64,000 bases of DNA, from assembly GCA_031655335.1 (NCBI GenBank), contig CP134226.1:496001-560000 (forward strand), in the 5' to 3' direction. Below the pieces are notes generated by a model that was not told the DNA's origin, did no database searches, and worked only from the letters and a program-made list of their open reading frames with translations. This DNA is from Thalassospiraceae bacterium LMO-SO8. Lineage in GTDB: Bacteria; Pseudomonadota; Alphaproteobacteria; Rhodospirillales; Casp-alpha2. Positions 34,876 to 42,922 of the stretch are shown piece by piece. The translations under genes were made by a program, and so were the position numbers. The first letter of the stretch is position 1. Each line of letters starts with the position of its first letter.

Positions 34876-36195
34876 CTACAGGGGCAGGCGGATACGGCCG
34901 CGCAGGCCGCCGGCCGGCGATTCCGACAACAGAATTTCGCCGCCGTGGCTGCGCACCACGTCGCGGGCGATGGTCAGCCCCAATCCCACCCCGCCCGTTT
35001 CCGGGTTGCGGGAATCGTCGAGCCGGAAGAACGGCCGGAACACCTCGGCGCGTTTATCCTCGGGAATGCCGGGGCCGTCGTCGTCCACGGTGATCTCGAT
35101 GGCATCGCCCCGGTGCCCCGCCCGCACCGACACATGCTGGCCATAGCGCGCCGCGTTCTCCACCAGATTGGTGACGCAGCGCTTGAAGGCGTTGGGGCGT
35201 AGCGGCAGATTCAACTGATCCTCCAGATGCAGATCGATGGGCCGGCCGCGGCGGCGGACCTGACCGACCACGTCTTCCAACAACATGCCCAGGTCCGTCG
35301 GCGACGGTTTTTCCGTGCCCTCGCCGCGGGCGAAGGCAAGATAGCCTTCCAGCATGTGTTCCATTTCCGAGACGTCGGCGGACAGATCGTCCACGCCGTC
35401 CACGTTCTTGAACATCGCCAATTGCAGTTTCATCCGCGTCAGCGGCGTGCGCAGGTCGTGTGACACGCCGGACAGCATGTCCGTGCGTTGGGTGATCTGG
35501 CGCTGGATGCGTTCGCGCATCGCCATGAAGGCCTGGGCCGCCTGACGGACCTCGGTCGCCCCCTCGGGCTTGAAGTTCGATACGTCCCGGCCCTTGCCGA
35601 AGTTGTCGGCCGCGCGGGCCAGCCTTCGGATCGGCTTCACCTGATTGCGCATGAAGATGGTGGCGACGCCGAACAGAATCAGCGACGTACCAATCATCCA
35701 GATGACAAAGACATAAACCGTGGTCGAGAACAGCCGCTTGCGCGTGGTGGTGATGCGCAGCACCCCGTCGGCAAGTTGTACGTCGATGCTCACGTTGCGA
35801 TCCGAACTTTCCGAATCCAGGCGGTAGGGTTTGACCATGAAGCTCTGCATGGAGCGGTCGAGCACGTCTTCCAGGTCGTTGGCCGGCGGCACGGCCTTGT
35901 TGGACAGGATCGCGCCCGGCAGAAAGGTCACGAACATGTCCATGTTGCGGCCGGCCAGGGCGGCGGCGCGCTCGCGGCCTTCCTCGCTGGGGTCGTCGGT
36001 CACCAGTTGCACGATGGCGGCCACGTCGCCGGCGACACTGCGCGCCAGACGGTAGGACACCTTGTCCCAATGGGTTTCGTAAAAGATCAGGCCCGACACC
36101 ACCTGCAACAGGATCAGCGGCGTGACGATGATCAGCAGGGCGCGGCCGAGCAGGCTTTTCGGCAGGGCGTTCTTGAGGGTCGTCTGAAGGGGCAT
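34876..36195 (-). CDS. EnvZ-like sensor histidine kinase
   Basis: A 439-residue membrane kinase encoded 10 bases after an OmpR-type regulator. The start at 36195 is chosen over a longer frame at 36318 that overlaps the regulator. Two membrane helices (about 18-40 and 157-178) flank a periplasmic loop; a HAMP domain follows, then the H-box GVSHDLRTPLTRMKLQ, N box VTNLVENAARYG, DDDGPGIPED and GLGLTIARDVV. The layout is EnvZ-like. Ligand unknown. Confidence 0.92.
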   Translation of the reverse strand: MPLQTTLKNALPKSLLGRALLIIVTPLILLQVVSGLIFYETHWDKVSYRLARSVAGDVAAIVQLVTDDPSEEGRERAAALAGRNMDMFVTFLPGAILSNKAVPPANDLEDVLDRSMQSFMVKPYRLDSESSDRNVSIDVQLADGVLRITTTRKRLFSTTVYVFVIWMIGTSLILFGVATIFMRNQVKPIRRLARAADNFGKGRDVSNFKPEGATEVRQAAQAFMAMRERIQRQITQRTDMLSGVSHDLRTPLTRMKLQLAMFKNVDGVDDLSADVSEMEHMLEGYLAFARGEGTEKPSPTDLGMLLEDVVGQVRRRGRPIDLHLEDQLNLPLRPNAFKRCVTNLVENAARYGQHVSVRAGHRGDAIEITVDDDGPGIPEDKRAEVFRPFFRLDDSRNPETGGVGLGLTIARDVVRSHGGEILLSESPAGGLRGRIRLPL

Positions 36196-36205
36196 GGCCG
36201 GATCT

Positions 36206-36910
36206 TCAATCAGGGCGCAGAACGTAGCCCTTGCCCCGCACGGTCTGCAAATAGCGGGGATCGCGGGGATCGGGCTCGATCTTACGGCGAAGACGGGTGA
36301 CCTGTACATCGACGGCACGCCCGCCGCCGGCCGCCCCCGTGCGGGCGATCAGGTCATCGCGGGTCAGCACGTCGCCCGGGCGCGCGGCGAGCGCGCTCAG
36401 CAACCCGGCCTCCAGGTCGGTCAGGCGCACGGGGCGCCCACCCCGCAGCAACTCGCCCCGGTCCCGGCGGAACAGAAAGTCGCCGAGAAGAAGGTCGTCC
36501 CCCGGGGCCTGGGCCTGGGGCGCGCGCTTCATGACGTTGCGGATACGCAAAAGCAGTTCGCGCGGCTCGAACGGCTTGACCACATAATCGTCGGCGCCGC
36601 CCTCCAGGCCCGAGATGCGGTCTTCGGTCTCCGCCATGGCGGTCAGCATCAGGATAGGAATGGCCGACCGGGTGCGCAGGTCGCGCGCGAACTCCAGGCC
36701 CGTTTCCCCCGGCATCATCAGGTCCAGGATCACCGCGTCGAAATCGAAATGGCTGAGCCGGCTGCGCGCCTGGGCCGCATCGGCCGCCGTGACCACGACG
36801 AAGCCGTTCTCGGTCAGAAAGCGGCTCAGCAGGTCGCGCAGACGGCCATCGTCGTCAACGACAAGAAGATGCGGCAGGTCGGCATTCAAGGTATCACTCC
36901 CCCATGCCAT
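36206..36910 (-). CDS. petR: OmpR-family response regulator, PetR-like
   Basis: A 234-residue regulator with receiver (VVDDDGRLRDLL, phosphosite in AVILDLMMPGETG, switch Lys in DYVVKPFEPREL) and OmpR winged helix (LTDLEAGLLSALAARPGDVL to RLRRKIEPDPRDPRYLQTVR). A TTG at 36889, eight bases after GGGGGAG, is a strong alternative start. In Rhodobacter capsulatus petR follows a MarR-type petP gene and is needed for bc1 expression; the same petP-petR order is seen here. The petR name is by this context and similarity of layout. Confidence 0.85.
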   Translation of the reverse strand: MAWGSDTLNADLPHLLVVDDDGRLRDLLSRFLTENGFVVVTAADAAQARSRLSHFDFDAVILDLMMPGETGLEFARDLRTRSAIPILMLTAMAETEDRISGLEGGADDYVVKPFEPRELLLRIRNVMKRAPQAQAPGDDLLLGDFLFRRDRGELLRGGRPVRLTDLEAGLLSALAARPGDVLTRDDLIARTGAAGGGRAVDVQVTRLRRKIEPDPRDPRYLQTVRGKGYVLRPD

Positions 36911-36981
36911 GCGGTCGAGCGTTCAAGCAGCCACAGGGCCGGTGCAAATCCTATCATGATCGGGCCGGATGCGGCAGCCCG

Positions 36982-37494
36982 TCAGCCGTGGGCCGCGGCG
37001 CCTGGAGGGGGCACACGATGGCGGTCCGCCTCGTTGATCAGGCCGAACAGCACGCGGCGAAACCCTTCGACCGCGTCGGGGCCCGCGTCACGGTAGGCGC
37101 GCGCGATATGCGCCGACTGGCGGCGGGTCAGCAGTTGTTCCAGGTCGCGGCCCTTGGGCGTCAGATGCATGAGCCTCCGGCGGCGGTCGCCGTCGTCGGT
37201 TTCCTGCACGACGTAGCCTTCGTCGATCAGGGTCGACAGCACGCGGTTGAGGGACTGCTTGGTGATCTTCAGGATCGCCAGCAGCTCCGACACGCTGATG
37301 CCCGTGTTGGCGCCGATGAAATAGACCGCCCGGTGATGGGCGCGGCCCATGTCGTAATCGGCCAGGACGGCATCGGCCTCGCCCGTGAAGTCACGGTAGG
37401 CGAAGAACAGCAGTTCCATGGCGTGGCGCAGGTCGTCGTCGCGCGGCGCCAGGGGATCAACCTGCTGCTGGACCCAGGGGGCCTGTTCATCCAT
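36982..37494 (-). CDS. petP: MarR-family regulator, PetP-like
   Basis: A 170-residue winged-helix regulator. The start at 37494 is chosen because GAAGGA lies eight bases upstream; earlier in-frame ATGs have weak sites. The DNA-binding part (about 60-115) reads TGISVSELLAILKITKQSLN then TLIDEGYVVQETDDGDRRRR, with LTPKGRDLEQLL closing the wing helix. It is followed by petR and diverges from ilvE across a palindromic operator. The name petP follows the Rhodobacter gene order and is an inference. Confidence 0.82.
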   Translation of the reverse strand: MDEQAPWVQQQVDPLAPRDDDLRHAMELLFFAYRDFTGEADAVLADYDMGRAHHRAVYFIGANTGISVSELLAILKITKQSLNRVLSTLIDEGYVVQETDDGDRRRRLMHLTPKGRDLEQLLTRRQSAHIARAYRDAGPDAVEGFRRVLFGLINEADRHRVPPPGAAAHG

Positions 37495-37547
37495 GACGGT
37501 TTCCTTCATCGGGGCCGCCGGAAAATCTGATCGAAGGCCCCGCAAAA

Positions 37548-37590
37548 ATAAGTCAGTGTTATTGACTTATATGCCCGAGAATGATAATAA
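37548..37590. promoter_or_regulatory. MarR-type operator overlapping the ilvE promoter
   Basis: ATAAGTCA (37548-37555), 7-base gap, TGACTTAT (37563-37570) is a perfect inverted repeat with the spacing of MarR dimer sites. The plus-strand -35 TTGACT (37562-37567) lies inside it, with TAATAA 17 bases further (37585-37590); a TATAAG on the minus strand sits in the same place. Control of both petP and ilvE is likely. Confidence 0.6.
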
Positions 37591-37637
37591 ACGCAACATC
37601 GTTCTTGGGAAAAACGGACGGACGAAAGAATATTACA

Positions 37638-38537
37638 ATGGCAGCTGCTACCTTCGACAACCGCGACGGTCTGATCTGGTTCAATGGTGAATGGGTCGAT
37701 TGGCGGGACGCCCGCGTCCATGTCCTGACCCACGGCCTGCATTACGGCTCCTGCGTGTTCGAAGGCGAACGCATGTATTCGGGGCAAATCTTCAAGCTGC
37801 GCGAACATACGGAACGGCTGTTCTATTCGGCGCAGACGCTGGGTTTCAAAATTCCCTATACGGTGGAAGAGATTGATCAGGCCTGCATCGACGCCTGCAC
37901 GAAAAACGGCATCGTCGACGGCTACATCCGCCCGGTCGCCTGGCGCGGATCGGAAATGATGGGCGTGTCGGCCCAGCAGAACCGCATCAACGTCGCCATC
38001 GCCGCCTGGGACTGGCCCAGCTACTTCTCGCCGGAACTACGCAAGAAGGGCATCAAGCTGGAAACCTCGACGTGGCGCCGCCCGGCGCCCGAATGCGCGC
38101 CGGTCCATGCCAAGGCCGCGGGCCTGTACATGATCTGCACCCTGTCCAAGCACACCGCGGAATCGCATGGCTGCCAGGACGCCCTGATGCTGGACTACCG
38201 CGGTCAGGTCGCCGAGGCCACGGGCGCCAACATCTTCATTTCCTTCGGCGACGGCAAGCTGCACACGCCGACGCCGGATTGCTTCCTTAACGGCATCACC
38301 CGCCAGACCGTCATCGCCCTGGCCAAGGCCCGGGGGATCGAGGTCATCGAACGGGCGATCTTCCCGGACGAGCTGAAAAAGGCGACGGAAATTTTCCTCA
38401 CCGGCTCCGCCGCCGAGGTCACGCCCGTCGGCCAGATCGACGACCTGACCTTCACGCCGGGCCAGATCACTCATTGGCTGATCGAAGATTACGAAAAGGC
38501 CGTCGGCAAGAAGACGGAAAGCGCGGCGGCGGAATAG
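37638..38537 (+). CDS. ilvE: Branched-chain amino acid aminotransferase
   Basis: A fold-IV PLP transaminase that interconverts Leu, Ile and Val with their 2-oxo acids. Start at 37638 gives 299 residues. Features: LTHGLHYGSCVFEGERMY, the RPVAWRG segment, the PLP lysine region near HAKAAGLYMICTLSKH, EATGANIFI, and FLTGSAAEVTPVGQ. It is divergent from petP, sharing a control region, and upstream of corA. Confidence 0.94.
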   Translation: MAAATFDNRDGLIWFNGEWVDWRDARVHVLTHGLHYGSCVFEGERMYSGQIFKLREHTERLFYSAQTLGFKIPYTVEEIDQACIDACTKNGIVDGYIRPVAWRGSEMMGVSAQQNRINVAIAAWDWPSYFSPELRKKGIKLETSTWRRPAPECAPVHAKAAGLYMICTLSKHTAESHGCQDALMLDYRGQVAEATGANIFISFGDGKLHTPTPDCFLNGITRQTVIALAKARGIEVIERAIFPDELKKATEIFLTGSAAEVTPVGQIDDLTFTPGQITHWLIEDYEKAVGKKTESAAAE

Positions 38538-38546
38538 GCGATCGGG

Positions 38547-39695
38547 ATGGCGGAAGACACGGCAAAGATGCCTTCCGATCATCCCCCTCGGCGGCGGCGC
38601 GGCATTGCCGTGCGCCGCGCCAAGCCGGGATCGCCCCCAGGGACCCTGATCGCCCATTCCGGCGCGGCGGAAACCCGCATCCGCATCCTGACCTATGGCC
38701 CCGACGGCTATCACGAGGACAGTCCGCAATCCGGCGCCGACATTCGCCTCGCCGGCGGGCAGTTTCCCGTTACCTGGATCCAGGTCTCCGGGCTTGCCGA
38801 TGTCGGTGTGATTGAGCGGATCGGCGCCCACTTCGCCATCCACAGCCTGGCCCTGGAGGACATCGTCAACGTCCACCAGCGCCCGAAGATGGATACGTTC
38901 AAGGACCAGGTGTTCATCGTCTGCCGCGCCGTCACGGTGAACGGCAGTGAAGACACCGAACAGGTTTCCCTGATCCTGGGCGACGGTTATCTCATCAGCT
39001 TTCACGAGAACCATACGGACTGCCTCGACCCGCTGCGTGACCGCATTCGCGATGGCAAGGGCCGCATCCGCCAATCGGGCGCCGATTACTTGGCCTATGC
39101 CGTGGTCGACACGGTGATCGACGCCTACTTTCCCGTGCTGGAAACCGCCGGCGAGACCCTGGATGGACTTGAAGACCTTGTGGTTGCCCGGCCCGCCCCT
39201 TGGCAAATCCAAGACATCCACGACCTCAAGCGGCGCCTGCTCCACCTGCGCCGCTGCATCTGGCCCATGCGCGACATGACCAACGCGCTGATCCGCGATG
39301 AGGTTCCGTTGATCACCAAGGACACCCGCATCTACCTGCGCGACTGTTACGACCATCTCGTGCAGTTGATGGATATCGTCGAAACCGACCGGGAAACGGT
39401 CTCGTCCCTGCTCGAGGTCTATCTATCCAGCCTGAGCGCGCGCATGAACGAGATCATGAAGGTTTTGACGATCATCGCCACGATCTTCATTCCGCTGGGT
39501 TTCTTCGCCGGGCTGTGGGGCATGAATTTCGACACCAAGGCCTCCCCGTTCAACATGCCTGAACTGGGGTGGCGCTTCGGCTATCCGGCCGCCCTCGCCT
39601 TCATGGCCGCGATCGCCGGCGGCCTGATCTATTATTTCAAGCGCAAGGGATGGATCGGCGGCACGGCGCGGCCGAACCGACGGCCACGGCGTTAA
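38547..39695 (+). CDS. corA: CorA-family divalent cation transporter
   Basis: A pentameric Mg2+/Co2+/Ni2+ or Zn2+ channel. The 382-residue protein has a large cytoplasmic N-terminal domain, a long stalk helix (LDGLEDLVVARPAPWQIQDI onward), and two C-terminal membrane helices with the GMN motif in FAGLWGMNF. A basic tail ends it. It starts 10 bases after ilvE and its last four bases overlap the convergent PhyH gene. Confidence 0.93.
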   Translation: MAEDTAKMPSDHPPRRRRGIAVRRAKPGSPPGTLIAHSGAAETRIRILTYGPDGYHEDSPQSGADIRLAGGQFPVTWIQVSGLADVGVIERIGAHFAIHSLALEDIVNVHQRPKMDTFKDQVFIVCRAVTVNGSEDTEQVSLILGDGYLISFHENHTDCLDPLRDRIRDGKGRIRQSGADYLAYAVVDTVIDAYFPVLETAGETLDGLEDLVVARPAPWQIQDIHDLKRRLLHLRRCIWPMRDMTNALIRDEVPLITKDTRIYLRDCYDHLVQLMDIVETDRETVSSLLEVYLSSLSARMNEIMKVLTIIATIFIPLGFFAGLWGMNFDTKASPFNMPELGWRFGYPAALAFMAAIAGGLIYYFKRKGWIGGTARPNRRPRR

Positions 39696-40549
39696 CCGGC
39701 GGCGGCAAAATCCCGGCGGTGCCACTCGATCTGCTCGCTGTAGTTGGCGCCGTAACGTCCGACGATCTCGTCATGCAGGGCCAGGGCCTCGGGACTGCAT
39801 TCGCCGCCGGGCGGATCGATCAGATCGAAATTTCCCCAGCGGTCCTCACCGCGTACCAACATCGCCGCCATGCGCACCGACCCGGCCGTCCGGACATGGG
39901 CGGGGATATAGTTGAAGCCGAGGCCGATGCGCCGGTAATCCGCACCGTTGGGCGCCGAGGCATGCATGCACAACCCGTGATGGACGGAGAACGACCCCGC
40001 CTTCAGTTCCATGGCGACCTTGGCCGTCTCGTCGAAGGGTTCGACCACGGATTGCGTGCCCCGGTTGATGCTGACATCGACCTGGGCCGGGGCATGATGC
40101 AGAACGCGCGGCGCTTCCCCCCGCCAGGGAATGACGTTCATACAGCCGGCCTTGGAATCCGCGTCGGTCAGGGCCAGCCAGGCACAGACCTCTACCGACG
40201 GGTCCAGGCCGAAATAGGCGTTGTCCTGATGCCAGGCGGCGACATGGGGGGATCGGGGCTCCTTGATCCAGAAGGTCGACGTCCAGACCAAAATATCCGG
40301 CCCGATCAGGTCCTCGACCACGTCCAGTACGCGGGGGTCGCGGACCAGTTTGTTGAACCAGGGCAGATGGGCGAAGGGCATGGTCCGCCATTTACGTTCC
40401 GTCTCCGGCAGGGGGGCGCCCAGCCAGGCTTCGTAACGCGCCAGATCGTCGAGCGCCGCCGCCGTCTCGTCCGCCGACAACATGGGAACCGGAAACAGAT
40501 AGCCGTCGCGGTGGAATCCCGCGACCTGGTCTTCACGCAGCGCCTTCAA
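39692..40549 (-). CDS. Phytanoyl-CoA dioxygenase (PhyH) family protein
   Basis: A 285-residue non-haem Fe(II)/2-oxoglutarate dioxygenase. Iron ligands: HxD in WHQDNAYFGLDPS (about residues 106-118) and a distal His in SVHHGLCMHAS; a 2-oxoglutarate-binding arginine candidate is in YRRIGLGFNY. The start is TTG at 40549, eight bases after GGGAG; the N-terminus KALREDQVAGFHRDGYLF is the usual one for the family. The substrate is not predictable; relatives hydroxylate many small molecules. Confidence 0.87.
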   Translation of the reverse strand: MKALREDQVAGFHRDGYLFPVPMLSADETAAALDDLARYEAWLGAPLPETERKWRTMPFAHLPWFNKLVRDPRVLDVVEDLIGPDILVWTSTFWIKEPRSPHVAAWHQDNAYFGLDPSVEVCAWLALTDADSKAGCMNVIPWRGEAPRVLHHAPAQVDVSINRGTQSVVEPFDETAKVAMELKAGSFSVHHGLCMHASAPNGADYRRIGLGFNYIPAHVRTAGSVRMAAMLVRGEDRWGNFDLIDPPGGECSPEALALHDEIVGRYGANYSEQIEWHRRDFAAAG

Positions 40550-40594
40550 GGAACGTCTCCCGGTTTTCTTACGGTCTTACGTTTATTAGGGAGA

Positions 40595-40604
40595 TTGTAT
40601 ACAA
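40595..40604. promoter_or_regulatory. TTGTATACAA palindrome upstream of the PhyH gene
   Basis: A perfect 10-base palindrome in the 81-base gap between the LOG gene and the PhyH gene. It matches the yGTM-KACr core typical of FadR/GntR-type operators. A weak terminator-like ACCGG/CCGGT stem with four T lies next to it (40603-40618, minus strand). Confidence 0.35.
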
Positions 40605-40630
40605 AACCGGGGCCCGGTGAAAAGCCGCGC

Positions 40631-41467
40631 CTACAGCCCCGGGCCCTTGGGGGCGTCCAGGCTCTTGGACAGTTCGCCGGTGATATAGGCGAAGGCGTCA
40701 TCGACCGTATCGACCACATGCAGAAGATCGACATCCTCGGCATTGATCGTGCCGTATTTCACCAGCGCATCCAGGTTCAGCACCTCGTCCCAGAAATTCC
40801 GGCCGTAAAGGACGACCGGCATGTACTTCTTGATCTTGCCGGTCTGGATCAGGGTCAGGGTCTCGAACAACTCGTCCATGGACCCGAAACCGCCGGGAAA
40901 CACGATCAGCGCCTTGGCGAGATACATGAACCACAGCTTGCGCATGAAGAAGTAGTGGAATTCGAAGGACATCTCGCGGGTGATATAGGGGTTGGCATGC
41001 TGTTCGTGGGGCAGCGAAATGCCCAGCCCGATGTTGATGCCCCTGGCCTCCGAAGCACCCCGGTTGGCGGCCTCCATGATCCCCGGCCCGCCGCCGGAAC
41101 ACACGATGAAACGCTTGTGCGTGTCCTCCAGCCCCTTCGACCATTCGGTCAGGCGCCGGGCCAGTTCGCGGGCGTCCTCGTAATAACGCGACATCTCCAA
41201 CGCCGTCTCGGCGCGGACGACGTCGCCGCCATGGTCGCGGGCGGCCCGCAGGCGGTGTTCGGCTTCGTCCCGGGGCAGAATGCGGGCCGAACCGAAAAAC
41301 ACCACCGTATCCGCCACGTCGAAGGCGCGGAACCGGGCCGCCGGTTCGACATATTCCGCCAGGATGCGCACGCCACGCGCGCTGGGCGACGTCAGGAAGC
41401 GTTCGTTGCGATAGGCCTTGGGCGGATGGTAGGGCTTTTCAGGGTCGAAATCGTCGCCGGTGCTCAT
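40631..41467 (-). CDS. LOG family protein (TIGR00730 / nucleotide-5'-monophosphate nucleosidase-like)
   Basis: A 278-residue Rossmann-like protein often mis-named lysine decarboxylase. Key motifs are CSGGGPGIMEAANRGA and PGGFGSMDELFE, the latter with Ser in place of the usual Thr of PGGxGTxxE. Plant LOG and bacterial PpnN cleave nucleoside monophosphates at the N-glycosidic bond. Start at 41467 with GGAGG upstream. It overlaps the HAD gene by four bases. Confidence 0.9.
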   Translation of the reverse strand: MSTGDDFDPEKPYHPPKAYRNERFLTSPSARGVRILAEYVEPAARFRAFDVADTVVFFGSARILPRDEAEHRLRAARDHGGDVVRAETALEMSRYYEDARELARRLTEWSKGLEDTHKRFIVCSGGGPGIMEAANRGASEARGINIGLGISLPHEQHANPYITREMSFEFHYFFMRKLWFMYLAKALIVFPGGFGSMDELFETLTLIQTGKIKKYMPVVLYGRNFWDEVLNLDALVKYGTINAEDVDLLHVVDTVDDAFAYITGELSKSLDAPKGPGL

Positions 41468-42174
41468 GCTCCCGCCTCCGCCTTGGGCCGGGCCGCGGCC
41501 CCACCGGCCAGAGCCAGGGGCCACATGTCCTCCGCGACCTCGGTGCCGTCCGGAAACCGGCTTTCCCGCCAGGCCGGCACGCGGCCGAGAAATCGGGTGC
41601 CGACCGCCACGGCACAGTCGTAATCGGTCAGGGAATCGCCGACGAACAGCACACGGTCCGCCGCCACGCCGATACGCGCAAGTTCATCGCCCACGATGTC
41701 AGGCTTCACCCGGGGCGAGCCGAACACGGCTTGGAAGTATCCCTCCACGCCACGGCGCTGGGCGATGCGGCGCAATTCATCCTGCGGCGTGCCGGATACC
41801 ACGTACAGCGGGCAATGCCCCGCCCAGGTATCCAAGGCCTCGACCGCCCCCGGCACGGCGTCGCAGGCGACCACGACATCCTCGACCATGTTGGAATAGG
41901 TCTGCGCAAGTTCGGCCAATCCGTCGTCATCCAAGGCGATGCCGAGAAATTCCCGGTGAAAGCGCTCCAGTTTGACCACCCGCGACACCCCTTCGTGGCG
42001 GATGTGTTCGGCGATCACCTTCTCGACCACGTCGCTGCCGAAGGGTTCGTACAGGCGGCGGAAGGCGTCAATCTTGACCTCGTTGGATTCGACCAGCACG
42101 CCGTCGAAATCGAAAAACACCGCATCGATGTTCCGGGGATCGACATCGGCGGCGGCGGCGGTGCCGGCCGTCAC
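41464..42174 (-). CDS. HAD-family hydrolase
   Basis: A 236-residue phosphatase-like protein. The likely start is GTG at 42174, which overlaps the moaE stop (GTGA) with GGGAAGG upstream; a longer frame runs back into moaE. HAD motifs: I = FFDFDGVLVES, II = VVSGTPQDEL, III lysine in SPRVKPD, IV = FVGDSLTDYDCA. Resembles phosphoglycolate/beta-phosphoglucomutase-type members. Substrate unknown. Confidence 0.85.
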   Translation of the reverse strand: MTAGTAAAADVDPRNIDAVFFDFDGVLVESNEVKIDAFRRLYEPFGSDVVEKVIAEHIRHEGVSRVVKLERFHREFLGIALDDDGLAELAQTYSNMVEDVVVACDAVPGAVEALDTWAGHCPLYVVSGTPQDELRRIAQRRGVEGYFQAVFGSPRVKPDIVGDELARIGVAADRVLFVGDSLTDYDCAVAVGTRFLGRVPAWRESRFPDGTEVAEDMWPLALAGGAAARPKAEAGA

Positions 42175-42641
42175 TCGGCCGCCTTCCCGGAGGACTGCGT
42201 CCAGCGCCGCGTCGCCGCATCGTCGGAATCGCGGGCGTCGACCCATTGGCCGCCGCCGGGCGTGCCCTCCAGCTTCCAGAACGGGGCCTTGGTCTTCAGG
42301 AAGTCGATCAGGAAATGGCAGGCCTCGAACGCCGCCTCGCGGTGGGCAGAGGCGGCGGCGACCAGGACGATCTGGTCGCCCGGCTCCAGCCGCCCGTAGC
42401 GGTGAATGATCAGGGTCGCGTCAAGCGGCCAGCGCGCCTGGGCCTCCGCCTCGATGCGCGCCAACTCCTTTTCCGTCATGCCGGGATAGTGTTCGAGGGT
42501 CATGGCGCCGATCGCCTCGCCGCCCGCCATGTCGCGCACCAGACCGACAAAGGAACACAGCCCGCCGATGCCGTGATTGCCGGCGGTCAGCGCCGCCAGT
42601 TCGGCGCCCAGATCGAAATCCTCTGTCTGCACCCGGATCAT
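42171..42641 (-). CDS. moaE: Molybdopterin synthase catalytic subunit
   Basis: Makes molybdopterin from precursor Z with MoaD as sulfur donor. The 156-residue product shows MoaE features: CSFVGLVRD, TLEHYPGMTEKELARI, IHRYGRLEPGDQIVLVAAAS and KAPFWKLE, where the conserved lysine acts in catalysis. It lies directly after moaD. Confidence 0.95.
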   Translation of the reverse strand: MIRVQTEDFDLGAELAALTAGNHGIGGLCSFVGLVRDMAGGEAIGAMTLEHYPGMTEKELARIEAEAQARWPLDATLIIHRYGRLEPGDQIVLVAAASAHREAAFEACHFLIDFLKTKAPFWKLEGTPGGGQWVDARDSDDAATRRWTQSSGKAAE

Positions 42642-42658
42642 GGATGCTCCCTGCCTTG

Positions 42659-42922
42659 TCAGCCGCCCGTCACGGGCGGAAAGAACGCGACCTCGTCGCC
42701 CGCCGTTACGGGATGGTTCAGACTAACATATTCCTGGTTCACGGCGACACGCACGACCTTGCGGTCGGCGAAAGCCTCGGCACGGCCGCCGCCCTGGGCC
42801 TCCAGCCAGTCGATGAGCTGGGCCACGGTGGTGACCGTGGCCGGCGGCTGGACGTCTTCCTCGCCGACCCCGGCCTTTTCACGCAGCCAGGCGAAATACA
42901 GCAGTTTTACGGGCGCGGTCAT
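42659..42922 (-). CDS. moaD: Molybdopterin synthase sulfur carrier subunit
   Basis: A ubiquitin-fold sulfur carrier of 87 residues ending in Gly-Gly (FFPPVTGG), the C-terminus that is adenylated and thiocarboxylated. KLLYFAWLREKAGVGEE is the usual beta-1 region. The gene starts one base after the moeA stop, with moaE 17 bases further on. Confidence 0.94.
   Translation of the reverse strand: MTAPVKLLYFAWLREKAGVGEEDVQPPATVTTVAQLIDWLEAQGGGRAEAFADRKVVRVAVNQEYVSLNHPVTAGDEVAFFPPVTGG

Noticed and set aside
40603-40618. Terminator-like stem after the LOG gene.
   Set aside because: Only five base pairs and four T; too weak to list on its own.
39569-41623. Long plus-strand frames opposite real genes, such as this 684-codon one and 45633-47477 opposite uvrC.
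   Set aside because: Low-complexity Gly/Arg/His composition typical of antisense frames in GC-rich DNA; the opposite strand holds clear conserved genes.
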